The notes: generated by a model not told the origin, from the sequence alone. Positions 9,425 to 18,523 are shown, numbered from the stretch's first letter. The stretch is 22,878 nt of DNA from Euprymna scolopes (GCA_024364805.1 CM044497.1:22357488-22380365), one strand, 5' to 3'. A program made the numbers and translations.

Positions 9425-9745
9425 TTGCCTGAATGTCAGTTAGCATGTGCATTTGTCTCTGGATTACCACAATATGGGTGCTCTCAGATGCTGGTGAATA
9501 AAGCCGTGTGTCGCTTTTGGAAGCAGAAGTCAGCAGGAGTTCTGACAGCTAATGGAAAGACAATGAATTGCCAAGGATACAGCAGAATAAAAGTGGAGAT
9601 TGGCCAAGTTCCGGCTAAGGAGATTGAGGCTTTAGTTTTAAATAAACAGCTGTTGGGCTTTGACCTACTATTGGGAATTGATGTCATCAAGGAACTCAGT
9701 AGTGTACATCTGATGGAATCAGGCAAAGCATGTTTCGAGGTCTAA
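9425..9745 (+). pseudogene. Gypsy-2 gag end and protease-like relic
   Basis: The open stretch contains a gag C-terminal-like segment followed by VLTANGKTMNCQGYSRIKVEIG and GFDLLLGIDVIKEL. The latter resembles the C-terminal half of retroelement aspartic proteases, where hydrophobic-hydrophobic-G-x-D precedes the final helix. Confidence 0.6.
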
Positions 9746-10644
9746 ATAGATGTGCTGCCATCTCGATCAGCAAATCAAATTTTAGTGTAACGTATGCTCA
9801 CAGTAAAAAAGAATGAACTGCATCATGGAAGTGGGCAAAGGTTTGCTCTCTGAATGAACTTACTAACAGGGTGCAAGAATATACGGTACCTTCTCATGCC
9901 AGAGATGCCTATGAAACTCAGTTTCTACAGTGGCAGTGGAATGGATGGCTGTTGCCATCTCCAGAAAAAAACTTGGCCCACCTAAGGATCTAATTCTCTT
10001 AATGGCGGTTGCACAGGAGCAGAAGCAGAAGGTGCATCCGGTGCTTGACTACCATGAACTGAATGGTTTTGTGGATGCTTTCACTGCCAATGCAGAAGTG
10101 TACACATAGAAACTTATAGAATGGTGGCAACAAGAAGTCATGTGTCACTTCTGGATCTGCTGAAATGCATATCTCCATGTTGACAAAGCACTATGGCTGT
10201 TTTAAACAGTGATTTTTAAGGACCGGCACTTCTGACTTATGCGGCTGGGATTTGGGCTGAATGTGGCGCTACTTATTATGAAGTTCATTATAGATGCTAT
10301 TGTATCTCAAGATAGTATGATCAAAAGTGCCACATCACAATATGTTGATGACATTTTTGTTGGTGAAAGCACAATTTTTTAACTATGGGTTGGTTTCCAA
10401 GGATCTGGTTTGACTGAGAAACAGTGTCAGAATTCTTGGCTTGCTGGTCTGGGATAAGAATGACACTTTCAGATAGAAATGAGGAAATCAAATTTCGTCA
10501 ATTCTTGATGGATTAACCCATCGATGTGTATTTTCTCTCTCTGGCAAATTTGTAAGTGATTTCCCTGTGTTATCAGGTGCCTGACAACTGTAGTAACAAA
10601 TGGCTGGGATATAGAATCATTAACAAATTGGAGGAGATTGGTGA

Positions 10645-10872
10645 ATGGTAAAGAAATTAGTCTGGGTGGATGCAAGCTGCATAGCTATGGGAGTGGCATG
10701 GAAAGCAAATGGGACTGTCATTAAAGACGCATGTTGGCTACATCCAACTAATGATGCTCAGCACATTAATCTATCTGAGCTCGCCACATCACTCAAAAAA
10801 ATTAATTTGGCCCTTCAGTGGGAGGCGACAGTGTTACAATTGGTCACTGATTCGGCATGCATGCACAGGTAG
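10645..10872 (+). pseudogene. Gypsy-2 RNase H relic
   Basis: It reads VWVDASCIAMGVAWKANG, then HINLSELATSLKKINLALQW and LVTDSACMHR, matching the beta-strand, helix and active-site order of the RNase H typical of this lineage: Asp in VDAS, Glu in SELA, Asp in TDSA. It follows the RT-like region and precedes integrase. Confidence 0.75.
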
Positions 10873-11159
10873 ATTTCTGACACTTTAACTGGAAAGGCAC
10901 AGGTAACACGAATGCAGCTGGAGAGATTCTAGTCAGGCGACGGTTAGGAACCTTGCGATTGCTGACAGAATAAGAATTGACCATAAACATGAAACTCACA
11001 AAATCCTATCAGAACCATGTAGACTTTGCCAAGTCAGTTAACTCGCAAGTATCCAAAGGAATTGCTAAATCAGTTGTAAAAGATTGTGAAACCTATAGAT
11101 TGATAGATTCAGCACCTGTTTACTGGGAAAAAGGAGAACTCAGCATGCAGAATAACTAG

Positions 11160-11560
11160 AGCAGGTTGATGATGGATATAACTCACCATAATGGTGATAA
11201 TTTTCTAACTATCATCAACTGTGGTCCCTCTAGATTTGCAATATGGTGACCACTGCACCAACAAGATGTGACCACTGTTATCTGTCAGATGCAGAATATT
11301 TTCCATGAGCAAGACCCGCTGATGGAAATACTGACTGGCAACAACACCACATTCACCAGCAAAGACTTTAGTGAATTTGCAAAGAATTGGGATGTGCATT
11401 TGCGGTTTCATTGTACCTACTTGTCGAGTGGAAACGAAATTGTAGAACGATGCCATAGGACCATTAAAACCATCATGGCCAGAAAGAATTGTACAATATT
11501 TGAGGTGGTCTACTGGCACAATGTCACCCCAAAAGGTAATGGTCATCTTCTACTACCCTG
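11160..11560 (+). pseudogene. Gypsy-2 integrase core relic
   Basis: Segments resembling MDITHHNG, LTGNNTTFTSKDFSEFAKNWDVHLRFHCTYL and EIVERCHRTIKTIMARKN are family landmarks of the integrase core, including its closing Glu-containing helix. They are followed by a YWHNVTPKG segment before the LINE junction. Confidence 0.75.
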
Positions 11561-11599
11561 ACATAGGTCCAAATGAAAAGCATTGGGGTTAACCTTTTA

Positions 11600-12132
11600 A
11601 TGCCGAATCTAGTATTGCTGTCACATTTGGGCTGGTGCATCTGCTGCTTGTCTCTCACTCCGGGACAGGGTTCAAAAGAGAGTTGCCAACCTGATAGGTC
11701 CTGAACTGTCATCTAAGCTTCAGTCTCTGTCCCATCAACGAAATGTTGCATCCCTCTGCCTGTTCTACAAATACTTTAATAGTGGCTGCTATGACGAACT
11801 GCAAGCACTTGTACATCCTCGACGTGACTACCCCCGACAAATCCAACAAGCAACTAAGTCTCACCCCTTTACAGTACAGATCCCTAGGTGTAAGAAAGCC
11901 TTTTACTCCAATAGTTTCTTCCTCAGAACTGCAAGTCTTTGGAACTCCCTTCCGGGATACTGATTCCCCAACTGTACTGATATGCAGAAGTTCAAGTGTA
12001 ATGTGAACAAACGTCTTTCTACTCATCTCCCTTCACAATGACCCCGCAAATTATATCCCTGATAGTAGCCCCCTACTTCAAAGTGACACTTACCTTGTTT
12101 GGGGTGAAGATTGAATAAAAAAAAAAAATTTT
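11600..12132 (+). mobile_element. Second copy of the Jockey/CR1-type LINE, 3' end only
   Basis: The segment aligns by eye with the C-terminal region of the LINE at 2143-4764. 'CHIWAGA'-like sequence (about 11625), RDRVQKRVANLIGPELSSKLQSLSHQRNVASLCLFYKYF-type blocks (about 11660-11780) and an FFLRTASLWNSLP-type block (about 11920-11955) are in the same order. Several frameshifts separate them. It ends with AATAAA and a 12-A run abutting a T run (12118-12137). It is more diverged from a functional frame than the first copy. No clear target duplication is visible. Confidence 0.8.
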
Positions 12133-13610
12133 TTTTTAATTTTGGAAATAGTATTCAATTTATAGTATTCAATAGTATTTATAGAAGATTTTTATTTTTC
12201 AAGCTTTGTATCTTCGCCCGCTAAGTTTGTAGTGTTTGGTTTGGTTGTTTTATAGTGGATTTTATACCTTGCCCTGCAGAACATGAATGAATTTTGCAAC
12301 GAGAGAGGGAAAAGGGTTACAGTATTAATGTGTGAAACACTTTAAGTTAGGAAACCAGTTAGGAAGTGGGGATGATAGAAAGAGAAAGGGGAAATGGGAA
12401 GAAAGAAAAGGGGAAAAAATTGTGTTTTTAGTTTTGCAGAATATTTTGCAAAAGGAATTAGAAAAACAAAAAGCATCAATGTTTCGTCTTACATGTCATG
12501 TCAAAATTAGTAAAAAATTACGAAAAATGATTGAGTGGAAGATCTGATAGAACTATTTTTTAGAAAGAAAGGGAAAAAAACATAGATATTAACAAGTTGC
12601 CATTTTCTATTTTGAAATGGCAGATTGTAATCATTTTGTCAAAATCATAGACTGCAGTTAACTCCCCTGGATTTTAAGAAGTCTTCAGCTTTTACAAATA
12701 TGAACGCTATAATTTGATAAATTCTCTTTTTACTCGTAATTAATTTTTCTACTTGATCATTTTTTGTAAATTTTGTAATTTTTACTTATTTTGACATTAC
12801 AATTAAGTGAAAACACAATATTTTACAAATTTTTCACAGATTTCTTCCCTTATTTTGTCCCCACCTTAAAGAGAATATGTTTCTTTTTATATTCATGTTT
12901 TTTCTTTACGCTTACAATTTATTTGTAAATCAATTAGGCTTTGTGGTTGCTGTTTTGTAATGAAATACGACACATACTAACTGTACAAAATATATTTATT
13001 TATTCTGAAATAGTTTTATGTTTTGGTATTTTTTTTCTGGTTCCAAAATTAAAAAGGTTAAATGAATGTTTTTCGTGGAAGTGTTCCATATGATATGTAA
13101 GTATATTTGTTATACCAAGGCGACATGGATTTGTCGGTTCCACTTTCTAACTGGTGGAACTTCCTGCTTTTTTTTTGTTTTTTTTTTTAACTTTTTATTC
13201 ACTTTCTTATTCATAGTCTTCGATTGGATTCATCGAAAGGAAATTTCATCATTCACATTTTTGTATGTATTCTTTGTTTTGAACGATTAACTGATTCCGA
13301 TGAAATAAAGAGAAAGGAATAAATGACAGAGGAAAATAAAGAAAGGTGGGAGGTACAATCTGGTGAAACCAGAAATATTTCATCATCTTTTTACCGTTAT
13401 TCTCATAGTAGTAGAGGTGGCGATGGTAGTATAATTCTTATACTTACCCACCATAAGTTTAAGGACCCTAGTAGGAAGGGAAAACAATTGCAACAGCTTT
13501 TGATTGACATAGATTGACCTTCTTCTTCATTGACTGAGGGCAGGAAAAATCAGCGGCCTAAATTCTCAATTCTAACATCGATTTTTAATGTAAGGAAAAT
13601 CTAAATGCAT
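12133..13610. other. AT-rich spacer, no gene recognised
   Basis: It contains a purine-rich patch (about 12360-12420), a short direct repeat of 'tagtattcaat' (12150-12180) and a small hairpin GTTCCAC/GTGGAAC near 13136-13160. The ORFs of 60-75 codons here have no recognisable domain and biased, low-complexity composition. No convincing exon with flanking splice sites was seen on either strand. Confidence 0.5.
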
Positions 13611-13935
13611 TTTCAGCCTCTTTAACGGCTACTGTTAAAGATATTATTGCAGATCCACAGCCAGGAATGTTTTATGAAAGTGTGAAGAGTGAAGTTTTTG
13701 ACACACCTCTTTGTTGGCAGAATTCCATTTTCAAATATTCATAAATAATAAACAACTCAGGAATTGTATGCCCAACCAGCTTCTTGGGTGTATGCAGCAG
13801 CTCACTGATGATGTGCCAGAGAACAGCAGTTTACTGAAACAATCCGTATCCCAATTACCATCCAATGTACAGGCCATACTTGTACAGCACTTCAGTGATG
13901 AATTCTGGCTTGATAGTGGAAAAAGGTTTATCACT
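13611..13935 (+). pseudogene. Gypsy gag (capsid) relic
   Basis: Segments resembling the capsid region of mollusc and arthropod Gypsy elements appear here. An early block reads VKDIIADPQPGMFYESVKSEV (about 13634-13696). A later block reads CMPNQLLGCMQQLTDD (about 13766-13813) and then QLPSNVQAILVQHFSD (about 13854-13900). The two lie in different frames with a few lesions. This looks like the gag type with 'RKPSQLLRRMQQL..RLPSNV' and is unlike the gag at 1625. No pol region follows, so it is an isolated fragment. Confidence 0.65.
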
Positions 13936-14523
13936 AAATTCTGGTTAATCCAGCAGATATTCATAAGATTGCTTTTAATACTCGTTTTAGTGGATTTGAA
14001 TGTTTAACAATGTCATTTAGTTGACGTAACAGAGCTAGCACTTTTCAGCATTTTATTAACAAAGTAGTTTGAGACTTAGACTTCATTTACAACTATATAG
14101 ACAAGATATTAATAGGCAGCTCCCCACCAGAATAACATTTAATATATTTCTACATTCTTTTCAAATGGCATGATTAAAAATTTAAAAGCTTTGAAAGGGG
14201 TAGTGATAACAGTCTTAAGAATATCAAGAGGATTAACCAGAATTTTGTGGCCCCCAAAGACACTTTGGCAGTAATTTAGACCTGTTGTTGTTACGTATTT
14301 TTGGAAAATATGCATTTGTTTTGATCGCCTTTAATTGTAACAGCCATCCACCCAAGAAATCAGAGGAATTTTCACTCTCTGGTTCAGATCTATTATTACC
14401 GTGACCTATATATATATCAGGAAGATTTCGTAGGATAACTATTTCTTAATCTTTCATTTTTTCGATCTTGCTAGTATCTGTTAGCTACTCTACATTTTAT
14501 ATATAAATACAGAATGCTCCCTT

Positions 14524-14590
14524 AACATACATTTTTTTAGTCTTGATTGAAATAAGAAACATACATTTTTTTAGTCTTAATTGAAATAAG
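14524..14590. repeat. 33-bp tandem duplication
   Basis: Two copies differ at a single position (gattg versus aattg) and are separated by one base (period 34), so the duplication is fairly recent. Confidence 0.9.
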
Positions 14591-14829
14591 AGATTAGAAG
14601 AATGTTATTAAAAGAACACAAAGTTTCTTTTCTTTGCAGTCAATTAGCTAATTTATACTTTTCACTCTTCATTTCTTTTTATTACATTTCCTTTAACATT
14701 TTTCAAATATGATTTATATAAAATACAGAAATCATTGATTCACAGGTCCTGCAGGGAACATAAAACTTTCTTTGTTTTTCTTTCCAAGTATCGATTTTTA
14801 TGAGTTTACATAATGCAGTGATAAAAGTT

Positions 14830-14985
14830 GTATTCTAGAAATAGGATTAACAAATAAATGGATTGCAACAGTTTATGACAGTGGTAGTTTATGATCAACC
14901 TTAAGTTTGTGACAGCGACAGTTACTAGTTGGACACAGTTGTGGCTCAGAGCAGATTGGAATTAGTATTCTAGAAATAGGATTAA
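14830..14985. repeat. 21-bp direct repeats flanking a 114-bp segment
   Basis: The identical 'gtattctagaaataggatt' plus 'aa' occurs at 14830-14850 and 14965-14985. The 114 bp between them has no tail or terminal repeats that would mark it as a transposon. It could be an insertion with a long target duplication or an ordinary tandem duplication later diverged. Confidence 0.75.
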
Positions 14986-15459
14986 GCAGAATTCATATTT
15001 TTGAACACATCGGATACCTTGGTGTGATTTATGGAATCACTCATGAAAAGTTCTGATTAATCTTACAAAAAATTTAAAAAGATTTTGTAATACCTTTCAC
15101 ATAATGAAATGTTGCTTCCTGGAAAACACCGGTTATATTTTATGGAGTAAATTTACTTTTTGCAGACGTATAAATATTGTATAGCAATTTGTAATGACAA
15201 GGAGCTGAAAGTATACTTTCAATCTTAGTTATAAAGAAATATAATTTGATCAATCTTTGTTCACCTACTATAAAGTCTATTTAACGATGAAAAGAAATGT
15301 TGCAGCTGTTTGTTTAGACTTATGATCCCAAATAGCGAGAGGTTTTATTCTTACTTTTACATTCTATTTCATATTCAGATTTAAACTGAGTAATTCCAAC
15401 ACTTTATTTTATTTTTTCCCCCAATATTTCTACATTTTTAAAGATACCCAAGATATGAA

Positions 15460-15790
15460 AACATTAAAAAAGCCAATTTCTGTGCTGAAGATATTTTGTT
15501 TTTCTTTCAAAAATGGAAAATACAAGGGTTGTTCCAAAAGTAAGGCCTCCTATTTATTTAACTAAAAAAAAACAAAAAACTAAAACTTGAAGAGCTAAGA
15601 AGATGGGAATGGCACCATTAAAACGAGTGACCTTTTGTGTTCCAGAACTTAAAATGCCTATTTCGGTGCTGAAGATATGTTTTTTTTTCAAAACTAGAAA
15701 ATATGAGTGTTGTTCTGAAAATAAGGCCTCTTATTTTTTAGCTCAAAAACTAAAACGTTGCTAAGATGGGAGTAGTACTGTAGTGAAACC
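15460..15790. mobile_element. Two tandem mariner left ends (186-bp duplication)
   Basis: A mariner-type terminal sequence, caagggttgttccaaaag followed by taaggcctcctattt, starts after TA at 15523. A diverged copy (gagtgttgttctgaaaat, then aaggcctctta) starts at 15704. The preceding about 60 bp (gccaatttctgtgctgaag.. and gcctatttcggtgctgaag..) are duplicated as well, with a period of about 186 bp. So a block of flank plus mariner end was tandemly duplicated. The 'accattaaaac.agtgac.ttttg' tract at 15614 matches 17697, inside the mariner relic at 17545-18175, placing both in one family. Confidence 0.7.
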
Positions 15791-16084
15791 AACATTATAG
15801 TAATAATAATGACAACAAGAATGATGATGATAATGATTTTGATGAAAATAAATAAATTTTTTTAAAAAGTGACAACACTTAATTACTTTCTTTTTTCTTT
15901 CTTTCTTCTTCTGTTCTTTTCTTTACTTTTCCTATGACTAATCAATGGAGAGACCAATCAAGCTACTGTTCGAACATGTTTTCCCTCACATATACACACC
16001 CACATGTACGCACGCACATACGCACACATGCATATACACAGCCTCATACACACACTCACATTCATGAACACACATACACCCGAG
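15791..16084. other. Low-complexity spacer
   Basis: An imperfect ATG/AAT-rich stretch (about 15795-15860), a polypyrimidine run (about 15888-15930) and a CA-rich microsatellite-like stretch (about 15985-16080). No gene or RNA recognised. Confidence 0.6.
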
Positions 16085-16086
16085 CT

Positions 16087-16094
16087 GTGACGTC
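16087..16094. promoter_or_regulatory. CRE palindrome TGACGTCA
   Basis: Exact cAMP-response element, bound by CREB/ATF dimers, at the start of the LTR-like block. Retroelement U3 regions often carry such sites. Confidence 0.55.
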
Positions 16095-16144
16095 ACTTCC
16101 TTTAAAGTGAAAGCTGGACATGCGCACCCAGAACACTAACTCCA

Positions 16145-16151
16145 GTATAAA
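16145..16151 (+). promoter_or_regulatory. TATA box of the LTR-like block
   Basis: TATAAAA lies about 60 bp after the CRE. A pyrimidine-rich CTTCCCCTTTTCGTCC follows about 25-35 bp later, where initiation would be expected. Confidence 0.55.
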
Positions 16152-16541
16152 AGTCAACAAAACCTGTCAACTTCCCCTTTTCGTCCGGACCAGCATTCGA
16201 GCTGTTTAGTCGACGAACCGACCACGTGCTCTAACGTCACTCCCCTTCGCATTTGGTCCATCAAAACAGACATGTGCGTGACGCTCTTCTGAGCTTAACC
16301 CTCTCTTTCTACAGGCCGGCTTGCAACTTCGCATTTCTCTATTGCATTCCCTTTCCTTCCACGCGCGTAGTCGTCAACGGCTGAATGAACACGTGTACAC
16401 CGAAGACTTTCATTTCTCAACAGAAAATAAACGACATGTTTATTTTATTCCAGCATTTGTGTTCTTTGTTTCCTTCATTCAATTCGTTTCATTATTTTTT
16501 CTTGTAGCGAGTTAGGGTATTTTATATCCTGGTCCGCAACA

Positions 16542-17018
16542 CTACCTAACCCCTAAAAAACAGGATCTAAGAGAAATATCTGGAAAAAGGAAATAGTGAC
16601 AAGGGTCTCCTGTCTTCCAATCAAATGACCAGAACCAAAATAAATAAATAAATAAAATACAGCAAAAACAAAACACGGCAGTTACCAAGAAAAGGATAAG
16701 GAACAAACCATAGTTTATTGTGTTGAATTTCGACTCAATACATTCGACCAAATTCAATTCTTATTCCTCCTAGCTCGCCATTACAACTGTTAAGTTTTGA
16801 GACATTATGTTGAACAAAGATGGCGATATAGTTCAGATCAGTAATTGGCAGTAACCAAGATGACGGCCAAGAATCAAATGCAGTTGGCAGTAACAAACAT
16901 GGCGGCGAACTGATTGAATCCAAAATTTGACAACTTTTATAATAATTTTGAAAGGTTTTCATTGGTTGTTTAGCACAACCGGTTGTTATAAAAATGATTG
17001 GCAAATCCATTCATCACA
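16542..17018. other. Spacer with repeated ATGGCGGC-type motifs and a TATA box
   Basis: The sequence ttggcagtaaccaagatgac (16845-16864, then ggc) recurs as ttggcagtaacaaacatggc (16884-16903, then ggc). A shorter copy, ggcagttaccaaga, lies at 16677-16690 and AAAGATGGCG at 16817-16826. The AANATGGCGGC core resembles YY1 sites. TATAAAAAT follows at about 16987. This could be a promoter of an old retroelement or of a host transcript; no ORF of note follows. Confidence 0.4.
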
Positions 17019-17030
17019 TACCCCCATTAG
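17019..17030. repeat. Left target-site duplication, 12 bp
   Basis: TACCCCCATTAG, identical to 17350-17361, flanks the GC-rich insert. Confidence 0.85.
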
Positions 17031-17349
17031 TTCGTCTGATGGGGATGTGTCTCCTAGCGGCTTCGGCTGCAGGGAGACAGGGTAGTAGTACTTGTGAAGG
17101 ATTCGTCACTTGACGCCGCCTGGGTACTACCTAGGAGGTCTACCCTCCCAGGCCTTGCCACCGGGCTTTTCGGTGGGGCAAGTTAATTGCTTGTCGCCTC
17201 AGGCGCCCCTACCGGGGAATGCCGACGGGGGGGGGGAGGTCCAGGTAATTTTTTATGAGGCAAGAGTGCCCCTCCTTTAGGGGAGCTTGCCTATTTCCAC
17301 CTTCCGGCCTTGTGCTAAATTTTGGTGTGGTGGACACCAAATAAATAGC
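17031..17349 (+). mobile_element. Structured 319-bp retroposon-like insert, family unknown
   Basis: This GC-rich block in AT-rich DNA is bounded by perfect 12-bp direct repeats, so it is a clean insertion. It folds into serial hairpins: TGTCTCC..GGAGACA enclosing GCGGC-TTCG-GCTGC (about 17047-17082); GGTAGTA..TACTACC (about 17084-17134); GGAGG..CCTCC (about 17136-17151); CTTGCC.CCG..CGG.GGCAAG (about 17155-17183); AGGCAAG..CTTGCCT around CCCCT..AGGGG (about 17259-17293); TTGGTGT-ggtgg-ACACCAA (about 17322-17340) just before an AATAAATA-type end. A long target duplication and a terminal hairpin suggest LINE-mediated retroposition, that is a SINE or a short 5'/3' LINE derivative. I see no clear tRNA head, no coding frame and no full ribozyme core. 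The orientation is inferred from the A-rich end. Confidence 0.7.
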
Positions 17350-17361
17350 TACCCCCATTAG
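17350..17361. repeat. Right target-site duplication, 12 bp
   Basis: Perfect copy of 17019-17030. The lack of any mismatch suggests a fairly recent insertion. Confidence 0.85.
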
Positions 17362-17544
17362 GAGTCAAAAACATTTTACAACAGCAATCATGGAACATTA
17401 AAAGAAAGGAATTCGGAAAATCAACAAACACCAAAGAAAAGAAATCTCGTATTTCTTTCAACAACATCAATGTTCCAGAACACATGAACAATACAAAATT
17501 GACATTTGACATTTCTATACACAATAAGCAGAAAAACGACTGAA
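17362..17544. other. AT-rich spacer
   Basis: Sequence between the retroposon-like insert and the mariner relic. No gene or repeat recognised; a 69-codon minus-strand frame here has no domain similarity that I can see. Confidence 0.4.
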
Positions 17545-18175
17545 AAGAAATGTTAAGAACTCCTTATTATAAAAAAAATTATAAACATTCATTTATTTTG
17601 TATAAAACCCCAGTATTTTGGAGTCAGAAATAAAATATATTTTAATTATAAAAAGTGGTAAATTTTCAATTGCTAAAATCAACCAATACGACAGTACCAT
17701 TAAAACAAGTGACATTTTGCTAAAAAAAAAGATTTTTTTCTACATAGTCAACAGCATTCTCAATGCACTTTTATCAGTGATGAATAAGTTCCTTTATGTC
17801 CATGTCGGAAAAGTCCAGAGCATGTTTTGTTACTTACATATATGTCACTACTCTGAAATCGATAAAACCCATCTCTTAACTATGCTGACATCAACTGCAT
17901 TAATTTAATAAATATTCAACAGGCGCCGGTGAATGTTGATTGGTTCAATTTTTTTCTGCATGGAGGAATTCAATGACTCATCTCTGATTCTGACACACGT
18001 TCATGACAGGTTGCTTTTTTTAAAGTCTCACACTGTCAATATCTGCAACAGAGAGTTGTAACATTCAGCTCATGAATGCATAAGTTCAGTAATTATAACA
18101 ATGAAATTTGCAATTCCCTCAGAGCCATTCGGGCTGAATAAAAAAATAGGAGGCATTACTTTTAAAATGCACCTT
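17545..18175 (-). mobile_element. Mariner relic, internally deleted (about 630 bp)
   Basis: On the minus strand a terminal sequence TAAGGTGCATTTTAAAAGTA followed by ATGCCTCCTATTT (18144-18175) opens after TA and matches the ends at 15523 and 15704. Reading inward, relics of the transposase N-terminal helix-turn-helix appear (INIHRRLLNI, about 17910-17940, and VDVSIVKRWV, about 17867-17896). Then, with the catalytic domain missing, the usual C-terminal stretch KCIENAVDYVEK appears (17735-17770). A decayed distal end lies near 17550. A full mariner is about 1.3 kb with a 340-residue transposase, so roughly half is deleted and stops are frequent. It was non-autonomous and is long dead. Confidence 0.75.
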
Positions 18176-18404
18176 ATATATCCAAGTATTGTAGTCGTAA
18201 TCCAACTTTTTCCTCAGTGAATTAGACTTTTTTTTCTGGTTCCCTATTGTCAGTAGTTGATGGCTAATCCCAGTGACTAATGACACATGTTCTGAATATA
18301 TATATGTATGCATGCACGTGTGTGTGTGTGTGTGTGCATACATACGCATATAAAGAGACATACACACACACATGTGTATATGTATATATATATATATATA
18401 TATA
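18176..18404. other. Spacer with TG and TA microsatellites
   Basis: A (TG)8-type run near 18318-18335, CA-rich sequence near 18361-18373 and a TA run (about 18383-18404) abutting the palindrome. Nothing else recognised. Confidence 0.6.
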
Positions 18405-18523
18405 TTTGATTTTGACTCGAAAAATTCATCCAACCAAATTGAAATAACTTGAACCAAAACTAAAATAAACGGCAAGAACTTAGTTGCCACCCCAATATAT
18501 ATATATATTGAGTTGGCAACTAA

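Larger units (their letters stand above)
9100..11595 (+). mobile_element. Second Ty3/Gypsy-like fossil, a different lineage
   Basis: Gag start-like sequence (MPIVEWIEDVERV, about 9138), a protease-like segment (about 9530-9740, with GFDLLLGIDVIKELSSVHL), an RT palm region (about 10240-10370, with SATSQYVDDIF), RNase H (about 10645-10870), integrase zinc-binding region (about 10990-11150) and integrase core (about 11170-11530) occur in order on the plus strand. It is heavily decayed, with well over a dozen lesions, no LTRs seen, and its 3' side meets the LINE relic at about 11595. The sequence type differs from the first element, so it is an independent and older insertion. Confidence 0.75.
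13936..15459. other. AT-rich spacer with short direct duplications
   Basis: No gene recognised. It contains a 33-bp duplication (14524-14556 and 14558-14590) and a 21-bp direct repeat at 14830-14850 and 14965-14985. The rest is unstructured AT-rich sequence with isolated TA runs (about 14406-14417). Confidence 0.5.
16085..16541 (+). repeat. Probable solo LTR (Gypsy-type)
   Basis: The 457-bp block opens TGTGACGTCAC and closes GGTCCGCAACA, giving TG..CA ends. Inside are a perfect CRE palindrome TGACGTCA (16087-16094), a TATA box in CCAGTATAAAAGTC (about 16143-16152), an E-box CACGTG (about 16223) and an AATAAA (about 16425) about 115 bp before the end. That is the U3-R-U5 layout of an LTR and contrasts with the AT-rich surroundings by its GC content. 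No gag-pol follows, and no clear primer-binding site or matching flank duplication is seen, so a solo LTR with decayed or mis-set edges is most likely. The 64-codon ORF inside is incidental. Confidence 0.6.

Noticed and set aside
12118-12137. A/T inverted tract as a transcription terminator
   Set aside because: It is the LINE poly(A) tail followed by a T run; intrinsic terminators of this kind are not expected in an animal genome.
13323-13517. 64-codon plus-strand frame as a small gene
   Set aside because: Has an ATG and stop but low-complexity composition, no recognised domain and no supporting splice or promoter context.
16321-16515. 64-codon plus-strand frame
   Set aside because: Lies in the LTR-like block; hydrophobic, composition-driven and without homology signs.
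17031-17349. Hammerhead or HDV-like ribozyme in the structured insert
   Set aside because: CTGATG occurs near the start, but the full conserved cores (CUGANGA..GAAA, or a double pseudoknot beginning at the 5' end) could not be found by eye.
18119-18490. 123-codon minus-strand frame rich in Ile-Tyr and His-Thr
   Set aside because: Generated by TA and TG/CA microsatellites between two mariner relics.
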